Of a stretch of DNA of 64,000 bases, positions 34,120-46,583 are shown in pieces. This stretch comes from Reticulascus tulasneorum (lineage: Eukaryota; Ascomycota; Sordariomycetes; Glomerellales; Reticulascaceae), in the NCBI GenBank assembly GCA_001557505.1, contig LSAX01000006.1, positions 2,356,001-2,420,000 of the forward strand, written 5' to 3'. The first letter of the stretch is position 1. Every line of letters starts with the position of its first letter. The notes under the pieces are model-generated. The model saw nothing but the letters and a program-made list of their open reading frames with translations, ran no database searches and was not told the DNA's origin. A program made the position numbers and the translations under genes.

Positions 34120-36714
34120 GGCTATTTTATTGATGGGGCACTTTTCAAATCGAGATCAGGTAAAGATGCCCAGCTACAATGTGACGTGTTTTATGTATAA
34201 GTTGTCCCATTCACCGCTTTCCGAGACTCGGGCCTTGTTCCTATCTCGAACTAGGATATCACGTGTGGCTGCTAGCGACGCGCCATTCAGCCACGGCTGA
34301 ACATCCATACAAGATGCGGACTCGCCATGTTTACCTACTGAACTCATCACCATGCTCACAAGTTTGCACGCCAGCCGCGACTTTCTCGGATAGTCATGTA
34401 CTTGTAGCGACAAGCTGTCTAGCATCTAGACGTGGCGGACCCTGCCAGGCCATGTTTGAAACGTCAGCAACGCGCGTACGATTGATCTGCCCGACATTTG
34501 ATGATAACCATTAGTGGGCTCTACCCACTGCTCTTTAGTGGTCTACTAACCAGTATTAGTCCCTCGGGAAGCGGTTCGGGCCGGATAAGTGGGCCACTAC
34601 TCGGGTAAGTCGATCCCACTCGTGGCAACCCTTGTCGCCTGTTCTGCCCTCAGACACGAGATCCGAGAACAATCGAGAGAATTATACAGCGGCGTCAAAA
34701 GGCTTCCGGGGCCGTAGGTATGAGATTTTCGGGGACTTTTAGAACCATAACCTTTGTATTCCTTTCCTGGGGACAACTCCAACAGCAGGAACTCCGTACC
34801 AAGAGAGAACAGTTAGCAGCCATAGAACAGTAAGGCAATTACCACTTTAAATCCAGGCTTGGTCTTCTGGCGTCCTATGCTATTATCACCATCCTAATAT
34901 ATAGTGACTACAGGACGTCGTCGCCTTCCTATATGTACAGTGGCTCTGCAGAGCACTCGTGTAGTAAATCTTGCTACGCATGGGCTGAACGATTTCGAGG
35001 ATTCACTTACACTTCAGAAGCGGTTCGCACGGTTGATCAGACACGTGACAGATCACGTGCCTGATATGATTCAGAACTAGAAGCACATGCGTGCTTCAGT
35101 ACCTTAGGATTATGTCCAACAGATGAGAATCATAAATCGATAGCGTGGTCATTCTAAGATTAAAGTGTGCAAATTAGGAGCAGTCTGTTTGAGCAGATTC
35201 TACAGCCGTTTTACACTCCGCAGGCCGAGAGATTCAGACCTAAAGATGAAGCACTGAAGTGGGAGTCTAAACCACCACTGAACACCGCTCACGGCCGTGA
35301 GCCAACAACACCAAGCAAGTCCGCCGCATACAACACACTTTGCAAGGCGATATCTCCTCCCACAAAGCAGCTATTGGTAAACGGACAAATCTTTAGACCT
35401 GATCAGGGCAAAGGGATTCTAATGGCATAATTTACGGCCTCACATAACCTAGACCAGCAAACATACTAAAAAAGATGATTGGAAAGCCACTCTGGGCTGC
35501 ACATCGTTTGAACATTACTTTTGTACGGAAAGATGAAGCCGATCATGTGCCTAGGCACGAGACAGACAGGATCAGGCTACCTACCGAGGTGGTTCCAAAA
35601 AAAACCCGAAAAACAGACCCCACGTCGAACCTGACTCGGCAGCTGGTCTGCAGCAATTGCGATTTCGACCAAGATCTATCTCCTTATAAGTACCTTGTCA
35701 TTGTCCAAATGTTTTACTTTTGAAGTCGGCCTGGAGTATTAAATGACAAGAATAATGGGTAGGCATGCTCATCGTAAGGTATCGACCTAGCATCGTCGCA
35801 AGAATACAGATGAAATGGAAACGTAGTATTTCTGTGACTTTGCTTATAACTGAGTGCAGCGTGCTGAAGGCTCTATCCCCTCTGGGTGTCAGTAGGTAAT
35901 TACCTTAGGCCTTGATGTACTGAGCAGGGATTAGGTCGAGTACCTAGTAATGAAAATTTACCTAGGTAATGCCAGAAGAATATTATAGCGTCTCATCTCA
36001 CTAATATCATGATTAAATATAGTGACCATAACGGGCGATGCCCTATATTTACAGCGGCTTTATAGCACCCCCAGTACGTCTCTCGCTAACAGCTGGGTCA
36101 ATGGGGACAGCCCCACATTCGAAGGTCCCATTCATAATAAGTATAGGGCATCAACCCCAAACATCGTTAGTGACCATTACGCTAAATCCGCTGTAAAATC
36201 GGCTCGGCATGTAACACTCCACTTCGCCCGCCCAGATCCTTGTTCAGGGCGTCCGTAAGGTCTTGCAACATTCGGAACTTGGGGATAATTCAACAAGTTT
36301 GCCTTGTCTGATGACATTAGTAATAGATGAGACTTGTGTAATGGTCGCTAGAAGCCTTTCGTCAGGCGATTCTTCATGATAGTATGGGGCGTGGCATGTC
36401 ATTATGGTGACTAGACGAGCAAGATAATCCAGAAATCAAGATGCCATCCAGCTTTGAAACCCCTGCCGACTTCTTTCCCACAGCACAGATATATCGCATA
36501 GACAGCTGATCCACCCTCTCTGGTGCTAGAGTAATGACTCCTTAGGACTTGGAGTTGCTTCGAACAATTGGAAGATGGTAGATAACCTGGTGGTAGTCTT
36601 GAGCGATGTGAGAACGAGGAGGGCAGCTTGGTGGAGATGATCGTCGTTGCTACTCCCAGAGGCGAAACCCGTCTTATATCGTGTCCCAGCACCGTGATCG
36701 CCATTCTCGAATGT
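34120..36714. other. Gene-poor region
   Basis: No convincing gene in 2.6 kb. It contains an E-box palindrome (35036-35065) and several ACCTAGGTAAT-like motifs around 35900-35970. Short frames show no family motifs. Confidence 0.55.
35036..35065. promoter_or_regulatory. Palindrome with paired CACGTG boxes
   Basis: Two 13-bp arms (atcagacacgtga and tcacgtgcctgat, 12 of 13 complementary) flank a 4-bp spacer, giving two CACGTG sites nine bases apart. CACGTG is the core site of bHLH regulators such as Cbf1 or SREBP types. No gene starts close by, so function is uncertain. Confidence 0.45.
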
Positions 36715-37796
36715 CTACACGTTCTCCTCTTCAAGATATTGCTCATTTGCGGCCAAGTGAAGCCTATTGAGCTGTTTGGCCCATGAAGACGTGACCTTCC
36801 GGCCTTTATCGGGTGTTACTTTAGTAGAAAGTTAGCAGCAAACATGGCCAAGTGTCAGCAAACGGCTGGGAACTAACCAAGCCTGGCATATCGGCGAACC
36901 ATGTCTCGTTCGTTTTTGAACGGCAGGTTGCACTCCCTAAGATGCTGTGCCGCCCTGTCATTCTTGAGAGGATGCTTGGAGAATGCCGGGTGCTGACATG
37001 AAGGGGAAATGCAACGCATTACAAAAAAGGCCGCGGTTCGTGAGAAGGAGTATTCGAAGATCCAGTAGTTACCTTTCTTCGCCATGGACATCGTAATCGG
37101 GGGCTGTAGTGTAGGATTAAGTCGTGCTGGATGTTTCATCTCGACTCGGGAAGACGTGCGATCGATTGTCGTGATAGTCTTTCTTGTGCGGGGATTTGTC
37201 TTGATAGAGTCATAGATCGAGTCGAAACGCATGGGCTCCAGGGACATCTCTCCTGGGTTACTCCGCTTCTCCCTCAAAGTCGTCTTGGTTACCTGCTGGG
37301 AGGGCTCTGATTCGACAGGCCGAATGCTTATCTTGGAGGGATCCTATGGCATAGGTAAGACTAAGCCAAACGTAATGGGACGGGTTGTAGATAGTACAAT
37401 ATCTGCATCAGATGAGCATCCAACGGAGAGAGGGGCTGGCCCAAGGAGATTCAAATCTAGGTGGTCGTCGTCGGGCCTAAATGAGATGACGATGCCACCT
37501 TTGTCGAAGATCGCGCGCTCGGGTACTGGCATAAAGTAGCGGCCATCCTTGTCGAGGGCTTGCGCTACCTTGGGATGAGATGAGGCTATCTCCTGGAGAC
37601 AGGCGGCCCGACGATCTAGCAAACCGAGGCATAAGGTTTTGTGGTTCTGAATAGAAGAATAGAGGATGTTAGTGATCTCGAAATCCGCCTCTGACCGGAT
37701 GCGAGCGATTTCGTCTAGTTGTTCCGTGCCGGACTTAATGGCCAGGGCCTCGGCAGCGTAGGAAGATTGGCGGCTTTTTTTTGAGGCGCGTCCCAT
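36715..37796 (-). CDS. Hypothetical protein with Cys/His-rich C-terminal domain
   Basis: Proposed exons 37796-37398, 37343-36878 and 36818-36715 encode 322 residues. The N-terminal third is helical and charged (ALAIKSGTEQLDEIARIRSEAD). The middle is basic and Ser/Thr/Pro-rich. The C-terminal part has a folded-looking domain (KKGNYWIFEYSFS) followed by RCISPSC, HPAFSKHP, a further His and ECNLPF, a likely zinc-binding set, ending in VRRYARLVTPDKGRKV and WAKQLNRLH. The last intron is well supported (acceptor after CTACTAAAG). The first, 54 bp and in phase, is needed to bypass an in-frame TAG; its donor (GTACTA) is weak, so either it is a real intron or the gene is broken there. The family is one of the nuclear-looking fungal hypotheticals; no function is assigned. 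Confidence 0.7.
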
Positions 37797-38599
37797 CGCT
37801 GCAGGAGAAAGGCTGCCTGAAGTGGTTCGCTTGCTGCTGTTGGATTGACTGCTGCAATAACAGTGCCCGTCGAAGCCGTGTATTTGAAAGAGAGAACAAC
37901 GGCCAACGTTTGAACAGCTCTTTGGGTCGTTGACCGTATGGTGTCATTGACGGAAGCACATGCGAGGGAGCTTGTAAGCCAACCAACTAATGACTGGGGA
38001 GATTGAAAGGGACAGTGGAAGAAGAACAACGCGTCGTAGGCTACCGGTGAGAACAGAAATCCTAAACGATGATAAGAGGCTGGAAATGTTGCGGGCTGCC
38101 GGAAAGATCTGGCAGGTCAGGTAAATGAAAGGGTGATGTGGTTTGGTGTAAGTTGGTGGGGTGGAGTCCTCGTCGGCCAGGGGTGTGGCACTGCAACCGT
38201 CAGGCTCGCACTGTAAGCCCCGCACGCGTGAAATCGAACAACATGGTCTACAAAGCCTCCCAGCAGCCACGTCCCACAGAGGTAAATGGGCGTGGTAGCT
38301 GTACATCCCAATACCTACCGGGTTGAAAGAGCGGCAGGTAAGGGTCGGCAAGACTTTCCAGCGGTAGCAACACACGAAAGTGTGAAACTGGAAGATGGTA
38401 TTAAGTGGAGGTGGTGGCTTGGTGGACTCGGTTGACCCATCACCACCACATGATGTTGACCTCGTCCACCTACTTTCTGCAGCAATTTCAGCTAGGAGTT
38501 GGTTCTCTTCTTCTGCTAAGCTGCACCCCTGCGCTACAGGTTGGTTTACTTACTCCGGAGGCTCAAATCAAGCGCTGCGTTTAGTGGCCCCTTTCCGCT
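37797..38599. other. Divergent intergenic region
   Basis: Upstream of both the Cys/His-rich hypothetical and the Hsp70-like gene. No gene recognised. Confidence 0.6.
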
Positions 38600-40933
38600 A
38601 TGAGAAAGCCGAGGTCGTCAGCGTGAGTAAAATTGGCCGTTGAGACTGACTCGTCGACGCGACTTCTGGAGCAACTATCACGCTGACCGTATGTGTTTCG
38701 TCCAGCATTTTGGGCATTGATCTTGGGAGCACCAGTACGAGGGCATTCCTCTGGTGCCGAGAAACCGGCCGCGAGATTCCTGTCGAAAGCAAGACTCGAC
38801 CCAAGAGGTACGGTCGGTTCGAGGCAGGCGACTTTTCGTCTAGCGGCTACCCCTTCGATGAGGTTGACGATGACGAGAAGCTTTATCTCGGAGAAGACTT
38901 CGACCCTGATCGGCAATCCATCTCATTGAAATATGCGTTCTATCCTCTGGCCAACGCATCAGACGAGCTTCTTCAACAGTATCCTCACGTTCGCCCTTTG
39001 GCGGAAAAGAAACACGATCTCGCTTTTCGAGCCCGACTCCTGCGATGCTTGAAGTGTCTGTTCTCCTCTCTACACACTCGCATCAATGACGTCTGCAGAG
39101 CAGAAAACCTTTCAATCGCCACGATTGGTTTGTCGATCCCAGCCCAGTGGACGCTCGAGTTTGAGGATCTCTACCGGAGTGTCATCGTTGAAGTCTTCAG
39201 CCATCCCCGCGACGACATATTTTTCCACACAGAGACTGAGGCCTTGGCCCATCACCTGTTCAAGGACCACCTGAGCGAACTCCAATGCAGCGATGTTTAT
39301 GATGTAATGTTGTTCCTCGACTTTGGGGGTCATAATATGGTGAGCAACAATCTTCTCCTCTCGTCACTGACAATTGATCTTGACCCAAAACATCTAGAAC
39401 GGTTGCATCTTCAATGTTCTATACGGAGAGGATGGGGTAGCAAGCTTCTATCGTATTGATGAGTCATTTGGTAAGACTGCCTCCGAGATTCGAGCTATAT
39501 TCAATGTACTGACGTGCCTAGGCGCTGGCGGTGGTAGCGAGCTATGGGAGTTCAATGTTGGGGAACTATGCATGCAGCACATGGAGATGGAATACCACCA
39601 AAGGCTCTCGGCCCGGGCCAAGCAGACTATCCTGGACACATTTTGCCGCGAGAAGACGAACCTTGGACCCAACCAAGATCGACCTGTCAGGTTGCATTAC
39701 ACTGCAGGAGGCAAGGATTGGTCATTCGTTCTCAGCCCAGAAAAGATTAAACGCTGCTTCGATGACGCACTTCAAGGGCCTTTCGCTGTCGCTGCCCAAC
39801 GTATAGAGCAGATTTCGAAACTCAAGGATGTCAAGCCAAGAGTCATTGTATCCGGAGGTACGGCCAGGAACGAGACCCTTCAGTTGCATCTCGCGCAACT
39901 CTGCAGAGCGGCTGGCCTTCAGGAGCCACTCTTCACGGATACCCTCGAGATGCGCTACGAGTAGGTCTTCCGATCCGGTGCATGGATAATGTCAATGGAT
40001 TTGCTCACCGCGAACAGAACCCTCAAGATCGCGAAAGGCGTTGCTTACGCCGCGGGGAACCACCTGACGGTGGGGGAGTTCTTTAAGCGCGGCGCAGCAT
40101 TTGGCATCCAAATGCTGCAGAGCCCGACACACGGCAACAGCAATCCAGAGAGAAACTGGGACGACACTGCCGCGTTTCTTCTCGATAATGTAAGGTTTTC
40201 TGCAGCTTGATCCGATGTTAGTGGAAGCCCTTTGACTAACAAGTACGCTGGGCAGCACCGACACGAAGAAGTCGTACTCTTCGCCACAGGCCGCGACGAG
40301 TTCAAGATCGTTTGCGACCCGTTCCGCCACGCGACGACTGATGACGATTCACTCCACTACAATAAGATGTACGATGTTATGTACCTTGGAAGGCTGCTTC
40401 GTGGCTGGTGGCGTTTTAGATTAACTTTGATCGAGAGCGCGGAATCTATGTCATTGCAGCTCGAACGATGGAGACGAGCAGCATCAGCATCTCGGTACAC
40501 GATGGTCGATTCAAGGCAATTTCCACTCTACTTCGACAAGGGGACTAATTGCATTCACATTGGAAGTCAGGATCACAGTCTCGACGAACTAAACATGAAC
40601 ATGTATAAAGTCAACAACGCCCCTCCTAGTTCAGGGGATTGCGATGGCGATGGCGATGGCGATGGCGATGGCAAGGATGCTGCAGATTCAATCCCAGATG
40701 CTGAGTTTTGGAAGCGAAGGAAAGAACTCTGGAAGTCGGAAATGTGGTGCGAGCCCTCGGAGGTTGTGGGACGCCTTTTCGTGGGAAGCCAAGATGGATG
40801 CGTGCGTGTAATGGGAGGCAAGGTAAACAAGCCGTACTCGGGAGCCCCGCGGGGCGTCAAACCAACGGGCTCAGTGCGAAACGCGCCACGCGTCGACCCG
40901 TGCAAACAACCAAGGCGTTCGCCGAAGAAATGA
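38600..40933 (+). CDS. Hsp70/actin-fold ATPase-like protein
   Basis: Six exons (38600-38622, 38706-39339, 39398-39470, 39522-39960, 40018-40189, 40256-40933) encode 672 residues. The first exon is only 23 nt and supplies MRKPRSSA before ILGIDLGSTSTR, the phosphate-1 loop of the actin/Hsp70 fold. Other signatures are LSIPAQWT, LDFGGHNM-NGCIF (phosphate 2), a connecting GAGGGSELWE and VIVSGGTARNE (adenosine loop), then KIAKGVAYAAG. The sequence is far from canonical Hsp70, and the peptide-binding domain is replaced by a C-terminal region of about 300 residues. That region contains a GATGGC-coded (Asp-Gly)5 run and ends in a basic Pro-rich tail. Such divergent Hsp70-like proteins are abundant in filamentous fungi; their clients are unknown, and some have been linked to stress or allorecognition loci. 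Intron borders are mostly canonical and restore motif continuity. Confidence 0.85.
40643..40672 (+). repeat. Five GATGGC hexanucleotide repeats in coding sequence
   Basis: Five perfect GATGGC units encode alternating Asp-Gly in the Hsp70-like protein. In-frame hexanucleotides can vary in copy number without frameshift. Confidence 0.9.
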
Positions 40934-43900
40934 TTTATTTCTCTACCGAGTCCATGGTTCGAGCAATTCCTGTGGATGTGGGTTGAAGGCGGGACTTCTC
41001 GTGCGACTTGATGGGTTGGATAGGTCTGTCTACCGCCCGCATGAGCGCACCATCACCCCCCACCACCTACACGCCCGCACCGCCGTTCATCGTCCCATCG
41101 ACCCCCATAGTAGAGCTTATCTCCCAGAGAACCCTAATGAATCGTTTCGAATCCCTCCATGAGTGCCACGTCAGGAGAGTGAACCCCCTTCGTATCCATT
41201 GGCCGTGGGATGATCGAAAAATCTTCCAGCGGCACCTGCACAACGTTTTAGTGCGTGCGGAACAGTGCAAAACAGTGTAAATATCTGGTTGGTTGGTTGG
41301 TTGGTTGTGGCATCATCTTTGTTATGCGGTTGGCTCGAATAAATGTCAGCCTGCCTCCTGACTGGTCGGATGTCCACCCGGGCCATATACAGATGGCACT
41401 AGGCCGGCCGAAAGCCAGCCACCCCTAAACTTTGTTCTTTACAATCTCCCCGTTTCTTTTCTGATATCTTTACGGACTAGTCCTCTTGCCCCTCGGAAGC
41501 GTTCCCCGAGTTTCATACTGCGTAGTATACCCCTGTTCCTGCCAGGATGTCGGTGTGCGAAGCTTGCAGATTTCCAACTTGACTCTGAGACACTGATGAT
41601 CGCAGCCTTGCGACAAAATGTTATGCACGCGCAGAGAAAAGCACTGTAAGCAGCGGAAATTTAAGGGTTAGAGCAACTAGATAGATCTCCTGCCAGCGGA
41701 ACCTTTTATAGATAAATCCCATGAAATTTCATTGAAGGAGGCTGCCAACTCGAACTTGTAGCTCGTGACGACTTCAAAATCAAAGTCGTTGGGTGTTTGG
41801 GGCAATGTGGATCCAATATTTAATCGCCGACAAAACGCAGGGATGTTATATCGAACTACGATCTGCGAGGAGTCGACAATTAATCAATAATACGCCCGTT
41901 CCCCAATCTTTACATGGATAGGAAAATGCGGGCGGGAACTTGGTTGCTGGTTGACAGTCTGTAATCTAATGTGATGGCTTGGCCATGCTTCGTTGCTCGA
42001 ACCACCTTTTAACGCAGAGTGAGTTGGCGTACCAGGGTACTATGCCAGGAAGAACATGAGCTCCGACGCTCCAGCTGCCAGATCAAAGCTGAGATCATAA
42101 CCCCGTTGATCTAAGATTTGCTGGTATGTGCCATGCTTGGTGTGGCACTGCCAAGGACTCGTGCTTATGATGTGCTGAGTGATGGCATGTGATGCGTGAA
42201 CTTGTAGGCGCAGTACATGTAACTTGCCTGTATCAGTACCTATCCCATAAGTTGGCGAGATTTGCCCCCTACCTCCGAATCACTAGCTCAACTAGAATAT
42301 GGTTTCTGCTAGCACATATAACGAGCTAATGTTTCTGCAAAGATGATCCAATCTAGAAAAGAAAATATATGGGGGCATGCATGATACATCCGAGGCGGTC
42401 GCAGTAAATGAGTAGTTCCAAGATATGGCTCGACGGTTCAAAGATAGGGCAACGATTGAAATGCTTAAAATATTGGAAAGTATAGAAGCGGTGAATCAAG
42501 ATCTTCTCATCTGGAATAAACGCCGCAGACGCCATTGTGTTACGTCTATTAAGTAAGATGTCTCCACAATTGCCTTCATAGATGGGCTTACATCTTCAAG
42601 CAGGCTGGGGTAGCATTCACCTGCATGGCTGCTATCACTGACCCCAGCACGGGGAGCATAGCTTTCACACACGAGTTGCAGTCGTTACCCTAGCCCAACA
42701 AAGCCGCCGCCCCTTTCCTCCTTCATTACTTTCTTTTCTCTTCCGAACCTCTACTCGGGGATTCTTCAGGATTCCAGATGGGAACACAGAGCTATGCGAG
42801 GTGGTCCAGATACTGGGCGGAATTTCTCGATCTTCGGTATGGCGTTGAGGGATAGGATATCACCATTTCGCATTGATTCTGATAAGGCCCGTGAGATGTA
42901 AATTTATATTTTGATCTGCCTCAAGCCAATTACTCTGTCGTGCAGGAATCTGAGATTGCCAGACGGAATCTGCTGCTGGGACCGCCGCCGCTTGCAGAAG
43001 TGATGCTAAGGCAACGGAACCCAGGCCCACCCTTGCCACATACCTGTCTGCAACACCCGGGCTGGCTCGAACTTTCCTTGAACCCGACTCGATCCCAATT
43101 CCATCCAAAGTAGTACTATCACATTTCTTTTCTTCTCATATGAAGGCATACGCCGCTATGACCCATTCCGGCACCGTAGAAATGTGCCCTGTCTTCCCTT
43201 AGCTGCTGAGTGTAGGTGCTTTGCGTACTTGGTGCTGGTCCTACATGCATTAGCTTAGCTCCAGCTCACGGGCTGGGCCTTCTTCGAACCATTGCTGTAG
43301 TTACAGGCTAGCGACCTCATTAGGGCACCCATCGCGGACGCTTTGCAGCTGAACAAGTCTGTCTGAAAAAGAGGAGGTGTCATAGATGAAGACCCCAACC
43401 ATTGACGTGTGAGAGGATTTGGGGCTTGTATGAATCAGTATTGGCCTGTGCCAAAGACCCCGAAAGGACTCACAACGTCTGGGAGGTGGGTAGCTCAGTG
43501 GAGGGTGGGATTTTGGTAGACGTGTTGCGGAGGTGATCCACCCGGCCAACACGCTCTGAGCTTTGTTCCGGCATTATTGCAGATCGAATATATACGGAAG
43601 ACGCACGGCATAAAGCACTAGATGTATTGAGTAAACTCTTGGAGCTAGAACAGCTTTCGGACGGTCCTGGACAAAACTTTCACTGCTTATATAGACAACA
43701 GTGGCTTTTATAGCAACGCCTGGGGGTTTACAACCAATACTTCACGACTACACTAGTGCAAAGATGATGCAGGAGACTGAATATGCTTTTGAAAGCTCAT
43801 TCCCCAACACGTCGATCTAGCTGGAGATGAACCAATAATATAACCTGAATCATTTGATTATGCTGCGCAGATCACACATATGCAGCGTTCGATGAAAGAC

Positions 43901-45481
43901 CGCACAACGAAAGTACGGAGGCGCTGCCAAGTCCCATCCAAAGGTAGCGATCCCCAGCATGGTAATTTGTAGGCACTAGTTCGTATTCAGGGGCACCTCG
44001 GTCTCACAAGAGCTGCCCACAACCGGGCTTTTGACGGGCCTGGGGCCTGCGAAGCTACCCAGTCCTTCTCCAACAACAGTCGTCCAGGCCACTCGCACGG
44101 CTCAAATGAGAATCACGCCACCTACATTTACATAGAGCATTCTCACAATCTTCCATAATAGCGGCATGAACTAGATTCCCTACTCCTTCTCAACGTTTTT
44201 TCCTAATGATGAAATCGATGGCATCATATGCCACGGCCGAAGCTGATACAAGAGCATTCAGCGGCGAAGAAAAGTTCGGTTCGTTCATGGAATGTCGTTC
44301 AGCCACATAAGTTTGGGTTTTGGCCAGGATATTAAGCTGCTGGAGATATAGTGGCGGCCGTGGCCAGTGCCTAATATATATCGCCACGATCTTGACCGGC
44401 AAATCGGGCCAAGTAGTTCAGCTTATGCTTGGAAGTGTATAACATCTAGCAATTGACATCTTAACCGTATATCATGGTAACTTTCACCCCGGCGAGTCAT
44501 GCCCAAGCTATAGCGCGAGCCAGCGAATCAGTAACGACACATCTTGTGAGAGCATTTACAATCCATTTGTGACGTAGTTGTCAGGTACGAACTAAGTAAC
44601 TAGACCACGTTTTTACAAAGCCATCATGCCTTCCCCTAAAGAGAGTTAGCATCGTGTCAATCTAGTGAGCCTGAACCAATCCGATTTCAGATTAGCACTA
44701 GCACAGACAATCTTGTGGGTACGATTGATAATACCTAGCACGTCTACCTTCATAATCGACTCTAGTCATTCAAGTCAGGCTCAGTGGACAAACCCGGTCT
44801 TCAAGGTCAGTGAGCTATGTGATAGGCCATTTAGTAAGATGATCCGTCTAACCTAGCATACTTCAAGTCCAGAGCAAACTGTATAAGCTGAGAACCTGGA
44901 TCACAGTGCCACAGTGTTATAGATTGCTCTCTTGAGTTCTCCCCCAATTGGTTCTATAGGAAAACCCGGCCCAATGCTTTTGTCACGGTCAGTAATTGCC
45001 GAAGCTCGTCCCGCCTGCTTGATCTAATTGATAATACAGTCAAATGTGTCTATCGGATGCTATAATAGCCGGCTGTAGATAATGACAAAGGTAGGGCTTA
45101 GACTTGTTGGCCATTTTTAAATATCTTTCAATTCAGTCTGTCCATCCTCCATGCTTCCGTTTCACGGTGCTCAACTGAAAGATCCTTCTGCCATCCTATG
45201 TTCTAACGTATCCATTCGCCATAACTTGGAATGTCTCACCCAAGAGACCTGCTTGGAATTGATTGAGAAGTGGATCGGGATCTCGGCGGATACATGCCAA
45301 TATCTTGACCGTAAAAGAGCCCCATTCCGAGGTTGCGTATGCCTTGCAGTACCTTATCCTACGTCTCGTCTCCAACATATGACCATACTGCGCTCTTGTT
45401 CATTATCCCTCGCTTTGATTCTGCTCTACCACATGTCTATGAAATCTATAGAGGTGTTGTGTAACAACATCATTGTCCCCT
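40934..45481. other. Gene-poor region
   Basis: No convincing gene in 4.5 kb. It includes a TGGT tetranucleotide run (41286-41307) and, near 44345-44400, a short minus-strand segment resembling positions 225-275 of this window. Frames are short and lack known motifs. Because the gene at 45482 is hidden by introns, other multi-exon genes could be missed here. Confidence 0.5.
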
Positions 45482-46172
45482 TCACTCTATATCTACCAAA
45501 TCAAGCGTGTAAGTAGCACTGACGCTAGTTCCCTGCTCGATATGGCCATTGAGCTGCAATCGAGAAATCGTCAATGCAATTCACTTAAGGACGACCTTTG
45601 CATGACTTACCACAAAGGTTTTCTTTTCTCCATTGGGCAGTGTTGCTTCAAATGTCTTGGAGGTCGTTATTTGACTGTTATTCCAAACTTTCGCAACCAT
45701 TGCTGTGTTCATGGAATCGGTGTTACGAAGAACCGCAACCTATAACGAAGCAAGTGCACAGGTTAGTTCAACTGCTTCTAACCCGTCAGTTGCGTCTTGG
45801 AACGCTTTACTACCTTCAATGCGTTCAGACCCATATATGGCATCATGAAGAAGAGCACCAAGACCAAGTTGGGATCCGGGCTCACATAAAGCACGGCTCC
45901 GGTTGTCCCTGTCCAAGTGCCCCACGCGCCAACAAATCGACCGGCGTCGACCTCGACCGTGTTGGGTCCGGACCAAGCTGGACCACCAGTCGGTATACCC
46001 CACCATTTTGCGGTCGGTGGGTCGTTAGGTGTTAGGCCATAAGGCGTGTTGTTTGTTATGAGAAGCTTGACTTCGTACTATTCTGTGTCAGTGTCTGGTC
46101 ATTATGTGATCAAGTTGCTTCTTGCTTTATGATTGAAATATGCCACGGAAGAACTCGACTACGCACCACCAT
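45482..46172 (-). CDS. Small beta-rich protein, four exons, unknown function
   Basis: No long frame marks this gene. Splicing 46172-46167, 46077-45814, 45739-45611 and 45553-45482 gives a continuous 156-residue protein. It begins MVYEVKLLITNNTPYGL, continues PPTAKWWGIPTGGPAWSG and VDAGRFVGAWGTWTGTTG, and ends SATYTLDLVDIE. Every donor is a usable GT (GTGCGT, GTAGTA, GTAAGT), each intron is 57-89 bp, and the frame joins cleanly. Alternating hydrophobic residues, many Gly/Thr/Trp and a single-domain length suggest a beta-sandwich. The N-terminal strand and the turns recall aegerolysin-like or similar small cytosolic proteins, but I cannot claim homology. There is no signal peptide and no cysteine. 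The first exon would hold only ATGGTG, which is unusual; a longer first exon using another start is possible. The gene is isolated in a gene-poor stretch next to a palindromic element. Confidence 0.72.
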
Positions 46173-46583
46173 TTTGAAGGTATTGATGTCTGTTCGACGT
46201 GATGTGCTACGAACCCACGACCTGACTGCTTGTGTGGAGAAATATCCTCCACAAAAGGACGAGGCCGCGAGCTGCGAAAGTGATTAACAGTTATATATGC
46301 TTGGCTATATCTTATCTGCAAATCCCCTTAAAACGCGTCACGAGCCCCTCTCCATTCTCTATTAAAACTAATTGGCGAAGAATGCCACTGACAAGGGCGG
46401 ATTTCGAAGATACATCAACAATCGATAAAGCTGGTATGGAACAATTCGCGGAAACCCGGACAATCCACTGAACATAGAGCTCATATGCACGCGATGGCAT
46501 TTGAATGTCTCAGAGAGGTGCTTAAAGGGCCTATTGATTTCAGGTGTGGGCTATTCACCCCACTTGATGTCATACCTGGAATA

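Noticed and set aside
34174..34425. Minus-strand frame upstream of the HET gene
   Set aside because: Not joinable to the HET first exon, which already begins with a good Met and Cys-rich segment.
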